From assembly GCA_015231405.1 (NCBI GenBank), contig JADGBR010000034.1, forward strand, positions 1-35,558: a stretch of DNA of 35,558 nucleotides. The letters run 5' to 3'. A program made the translations under genes and the position numbers. Below are positions 33,693 to 35,558 of the stretch, one piece after another. This stretch comes from Candidatus Omnitrophota bacterium (GTDB taxonomy: Bacteria; Omnitrophota; Gorgyraeia; Tantalellales; Tantalellaceae). Within the stretch, counting starts at the first letter, position 1. Every line of letters begins with the position of its first letter. Below the pieces are notes generated by a model. It was not told the origin of the DNA. It saw only the letters and a program-made list of their open reading frames with translations, and did no database searches.

Positions 33693-33747
33693 GGTTTATG
33701 TCCATTACCGTAGATCTTCGATATTAACATTTGTTGCGCCTCATGCG

Positions 33748-33987
33748 TCACTCGCACATCAAGTCCCAGTGAGCGCTTTTTTCGGTCAATATAACTTCAG
33801 CGTTCACGTTCGTTCTCACATTTTCGCCAAGCGCTTCCAGCACTTGGCCTTCTTTAAACGATTCCTCAATGGCTTTCACGTATAACCCCGAAGTTATTAA
33901 AGCTGTTATTTGTTCGATGGCCTTTTTGTTAACGATCTCCAAAAGAATATAATTGTCGATCTTTTTCGCTTTTGCCAGAACTTTCAT
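33748..33987 (-). CDS. Small cytoplasmic protein of unknown function
   Basis: I do not recognise this 79-residue protein. It has no signal peptide or membrane segment and appears as a beta-alpha type fold: a lysine-rich start (MKVLAKAKKIDNYILLEI), two helices (AIEQITALITSG, YVKAIEESFKEG) and a final strand. I chose the ATG at 33987 because GGAGG lies exactly 5 nt upstream; a GTG at 33993 overlaps that ribosome site and is unlikely. It is transcribed away from the HTH-receiver regulator gene from a near-consensus promoter. Divergent placement suggests control by that regulator, but this is inference. Confidence 0.68.
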   Translation of the reverse strand: MKVLAKAKKIDNYILLEIVNKKAIEQITALITSGLYVKAIEESFKEGQVLEALGENVRTNVNAEVILTEKSAHWDLMCE

Positions 33988-34044
33988 GTTCACCTCCTTT
34001 TTTTTATAGCCTATTTAGTTGTTTTTGTTTATTTGACTTATGAC

Positions 34045-34074
34045 ATTATAACACACAACGTGATTGTTTGTCAA
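34045..34074 (-). promoter_or_regulatory. Consensus promoter of the small unknown gene
   Basis: Perfect TTGACA (34069-34074) and TATAAT (34045-34050) lie 18 nt apart on the minus strand. The predicted start near 34038 leaves a ~50-nt leader with a strong GGAGG site before the ATG at 33987. Confidence 0.68.
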
Positions 34075-34095
34075 TGCGAATAATCACTTAGCGTG

Positions 34096-34124
34096 TTGAC
34101 TGTTCCAGTTTTGTCAGGTATAAT
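34096..34124 (+). promoter_or_regulatory. Promoter of the HTH-receiver gene, probably leaderless
   Basis: TTGACT (34096-34101) and TATAAT (34119-34124) are 17 nt apart. The predicted start falls at 34131-34135, and the ATG is at 34135 with no ribosome site. Only 21 nt separate it from the divergent promoter at 34045-34074, so a regulator bound between them could affect both genes. Confidence 0.62.
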
Positions 34125-34134
34125 TGCTTGTATT

Positions 34135-34845
34135 ATGAGTTTCGCCGAAAACCTAAAAAAAATACGTAAAGGTCAAAAACTGACCCAGCATGAATTAGCC
34201 AGAAAACTGGGTCTTGCTCAATCCACGATAGGCATGTGGGAAGCCGGTCATCGTACTCCGAAACTGGACGAACTGGACCGTTTAGCCACGACCCTCGAGA
34301 TAGGCATAGAAAAACTGATCGGCCGAACGCGGCGAATAGACATTGAACGGGACGAGATCTTCATCGACGGCAAAAAAGTCGAAGAGCTGAACGACATCGA
34401 CATCAACGAGATCCTGAAACATATCACAAAACTGAAATATTGCAAAAAGACATCCGCCGACATCGCTCCGTTTGAGAACAAACCCGCGACCAAAACTATA
34501 CTGATAATCGACGACGAGGAGGAGATCTGCGACGCCCTCCACTCTTTCCTGGTGCCGCAGAATTACAAGGTTTTCCTTGCCTTCAACGGCCAGATGGGAC
34601 TTGAGTATTTCAACGAGGTAAAACCTGACGCGATACTTCTGGACCTGAATATGCCGGACATGAACGGCAAAGACGTACTCAAAAAGATCCGGCAAAAAAG
34701 CGACGTTCCCGTCATCGTCATAACCGCTCACCCCGAGGACATAGCCGATATCCACCTCGAGGACCTTAACATAACGGGATACCTGGAAAAACCGTTCCCC
34801 CTGAGCGAAGTCCTGAACATGCTCAAACAACTACTAGGAGAGTGA
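34135..34845 (+). CDS. XRE-type HTH fused to a response-regulator receiver domain
   Basis: The protein is 236 residues from the ATG at 34135. Residues 1-57 are a Cro/C1-type helix-turn-helix (LTQHELARKLGLAQSTIGMW). A linker with a predicted beta-hairpin and helix follows (DEIFIDGKKVEELNDIDI). Residues ~118-236 form a receiver domain with acidic pocket IIDDEEE, phosphoacceptor D170 in LLDLNMPDMNG, T in VIVITAHPED, and K in GYLEKPF. Having the DNA-binding domain before the receiver is the reverse of the common order. No histidine kinase is nearby. An ATG at 34093 in the same frame lies upstream of the promoter -10 and was rejected. It is followed one base later by the PilZ-like gene. Confidence 0.88.
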   Translation: MSFAENLKKIRKGQKLTQHELARKLGLAQSTIGMWEAGHRTPKLDELDRLATTLEIGIEKLIGRTRRIDIERDEIFIDGKKVEELNDIDINEILKHITKLKYCKKTSADIAPFENKPATKTILIIDDEEEICDALHSFLVPQNYKVFLAFNGQMGLEYFNEVKPDAILLDLNMPDMNGKDVLKKIRQKSDVPVIVITAHPEDIADIHLEDLNITGYLEKPFPLSEVLNMLKQLLGE

Positions 34846-34846
34846 C

Positions 34847-35227
34847 ATGAAAAAGACCGACCTCAAAATGGCCAAGAAATGTTTCGCGACGAATATAATT
34901 TCAGCCGACGTGAAAGGCAAGACCCTGGTATTCGCCGCCCACCGCAACAACCCGAAATTCTATGACGAAACAGGTCTCGAGTTCTCCCCCGAAGGCGCCA
35001 CCCTGATCTGCTCAAAGACCCTCCCCGAAGGCTCGAGCGTCCAGATGAAAATGCTGATCCCCGAAGACGACAGGATCCACCGGATAAATACCGACGGAAC
35101 CATAAGATCGCACGAAAAGATACATGGCGCCACCAAAGACTACTTCCGCATGAACGTCTGCTTCACATCTCTCGAAGCCGCCGACAAACAAACCCTGCGG
35201 ACACTCTGGGAAAAATACTGCGGGTAG
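34847..35227 (+). CDS. PilZ-like domain protein
   Basis: The 126-residue cytoplasmic protein is a single small beta-barrel-like domain. GLEFSPEGATLICSKTLPEG resembles the [D/N]xSxxG stretch of PilZ domains with glutamate in the first position. The RxxxR motif that binds cyclic-di-GMP is not evident near the N-terminus (KMAKKCFATN). It may therefore be a degenerate PilZ domain that binds a partner rather than the ligand. AGGAG lies upstream of the ATG, and only one base separates it from the regulator's stop, so the two are co-transcribed. The PilZ call is moderate; a relation to another small beta-barrel fold is possible. Confidence 0.62.
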   Translation: MKKTDLKMAKKCFATNIISADVKGKTLVFAAHRNNPKFYDETGLEFSPEGATLICSKTLPEGSSVQMKMLIPEDDRIHRINTDGTIRSHEKIHGATKDYFRMNVCFTSLEAADKQTLRTLWEKYCG

Positions 35228-35229
35228 TA

Positions 35230-35266
35230 CCTGGGGACAGGTGCGAATTTAATCCCAGGCCTGTCC
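35230..35266. repeat. REP-like palindromic element
   Basis: GGACAGG (35235-35241) pairs with CCTGTCC (35260-35266), and CCTGGG (35230-35235) can pair with TCCCAGG (35253-35259) in an alternative fold. Elements of this type, with the same GGACAGGTGCGAATTT core, occur beside REP-associated transposases in many genomes, as far as I recall. It follows the PilZ-like stop by 2 nt. Confidence 0.5.
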
Positions 35267-35279
35267 TATTACTATTCCC

Positions 35280-35325
35280 TAGGCCCGCAGACACTTTCCA
35301 TATAGGCCCGCAGACACTTTCCATA
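35280..35325. repeat. Two adjacent 23-bp direct repeats
   Basis: The 23-bp unit at 35280-35302 is repeated exactly at 35303-35325 with no gap. The unit begins TAGGCCCGCAG and ends ACTTTCCATA. It has no coding potential that I can see. It may be a small unstable repeat or a transposition scar near the IS30 element. Confidence 0.65.
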
Positions 35326-35350
35326 AAACAATACAAGACAATAATTTCCA

Positions 35351-35393
35351 AAACAAATCCGGGTAATTAAATGGCTAATACCCGGATTTGTTT
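35351..35393. terminator. Strong bidirectional terminator-like hairpin
   Basis: Bases 35351-35365 pair perfectly with 35379-35393 (15 bp, 13-nt loop); the stem has a GC centre and an AAACAAA/TTTGTTT base, so it can work in either direction. It would end the HTH-receiver/PilZ-like transcript. It could also shield the IS30 gene from outside reading. Confidence 0.68.
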
Positions 35394-35425
35394 CGTAATA
35401 TCTTGGCTATAAATAACTTGCAGAA

Positions 35426-35558
35426 AGAGTGCTTAGGTTCAAGCTACTAGTGCAACACCTTATTCTGCTACTATAGCAGGAAAGGAGTTGTATATGGCTA
35501 AGTATAACCGGCTTAATATGTTAGAACGTGAAGAATTAAGTCGTCAACTAGCAGCAGG
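35426..35558 (+). mobile_element. IS30-family insertion sequence, left end
   Basis: The region upstream of the transposase carries no other gene and has IS30-like context (a TGCAACACC stretch at 35450-35458). The exact left end and inverted repeat cannot be placed without the right end, which is outside the window. Confidence 0.55.
35494..35558 (+). CDS. IS30-family transposase, 5' end only
   Basis: The frame is open from the ATG at 35494 to the window edge (21 complete codons). MAKYNRLNMLEREELSRQLA matches the N-terminal helix-turn-helix opening of IS30-family transposases, which precedes a DDE catalytic domain outside the window. AAAGGAG is 6 nt before the ATG. A perfect 6-bp hairpin (35465-35470 with 35474-35479, 3-nt loop) sits immediately before this ribosome site and could mask it in read-through transcripts. 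Confidence 0.75.
   Translation, partial: MAKYNRLNMLEREELSRQLAA

Noticed and set aside
35280-35325. Start of a CRISPR array
   Set aside because: The two 23-bp copies are directly adjacent with no spacer between them, and no cas gene is near.

Overview
The window reads as part of the chromosome of an uncultured Gram-negative bacterium. It encodes outer-membrane export parts (Wza, a beta-barrel), a periplasmic or secreted FecR-type protein and Sec signal peptides. The giant LamG/repeat protein and the gene style recall Candidatus Omnitrophota, but that placement is an impression and not a result. Base composition is moderate, with one clearly AT-rich patch at about 29600-30150.

Positions 1-6737 (minus) hold the first 2245 codons of a giant secreted protein that runs off the window. 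It has a signal peptide, three LamG modules on a ~300-residue period, several ~190-residue YD/Rhs-like repeats, a GH5-like TIM-barrel, then more repeats. It has its own promoter in the 400-nt gap that follows.

Positions 25235-7136 (minus) look like one ~18-kb capsule/exopolysaccharide operon read from a promoter at 25285-25313. In transcription order it encodes: FecR-domain protein, outer-membrane barrel, Wza export protein, Wzc-type copolymerase/tyrosine kinase, an O-antigen ligase-family protein and its small membrane partner, GT4, methyltransferase, Wzx flippase, a second ligase/polymerase, GT4, methyltransferase, GT4, a thymidylate-kinase-like enzyme, a membrane-anchored nucleotidyltransferase, a split PssD/PssE glycosyltransferase, GT2, and the WecA-type initiating phosphotransferase. 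Most junctions are ATGA overlaps, so translation is probably coupled. The genes make a complete Wzx/Wzy-type pathway: priming (WecA), sugar addition (GTs, PssDE), flipping (Wzx), polymerisation or ligation, length control (Wzc) and export (Wza and the barrel).

Positions 25300-35227 are mixed. A divergent methyltransferase is followed by a two-gene nucleotide-sugar operon (DegT aminotransferase and SDR epimerase). Next is an unrecognised secreted protein whose leader folds as a GEMM-I (cyclic-di-GMP class) riboswitch, then comEA-comEC, a secreted beta-propeller, a small unknown protein, and an HTH-receiver regulator with a PilZ-like partner. The riboswitch and the PilZ-like protein both point to cyclic-dinucleotide signalling next to the polysaccharide genes.

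Positions 35228-35558 hold a REP-like hairpin, a 23-bp tandem repeat, a strong terminator-like hairpin and the start of an IS30-family transposase. No tRNA, rRNA or CRISPR array was seen.
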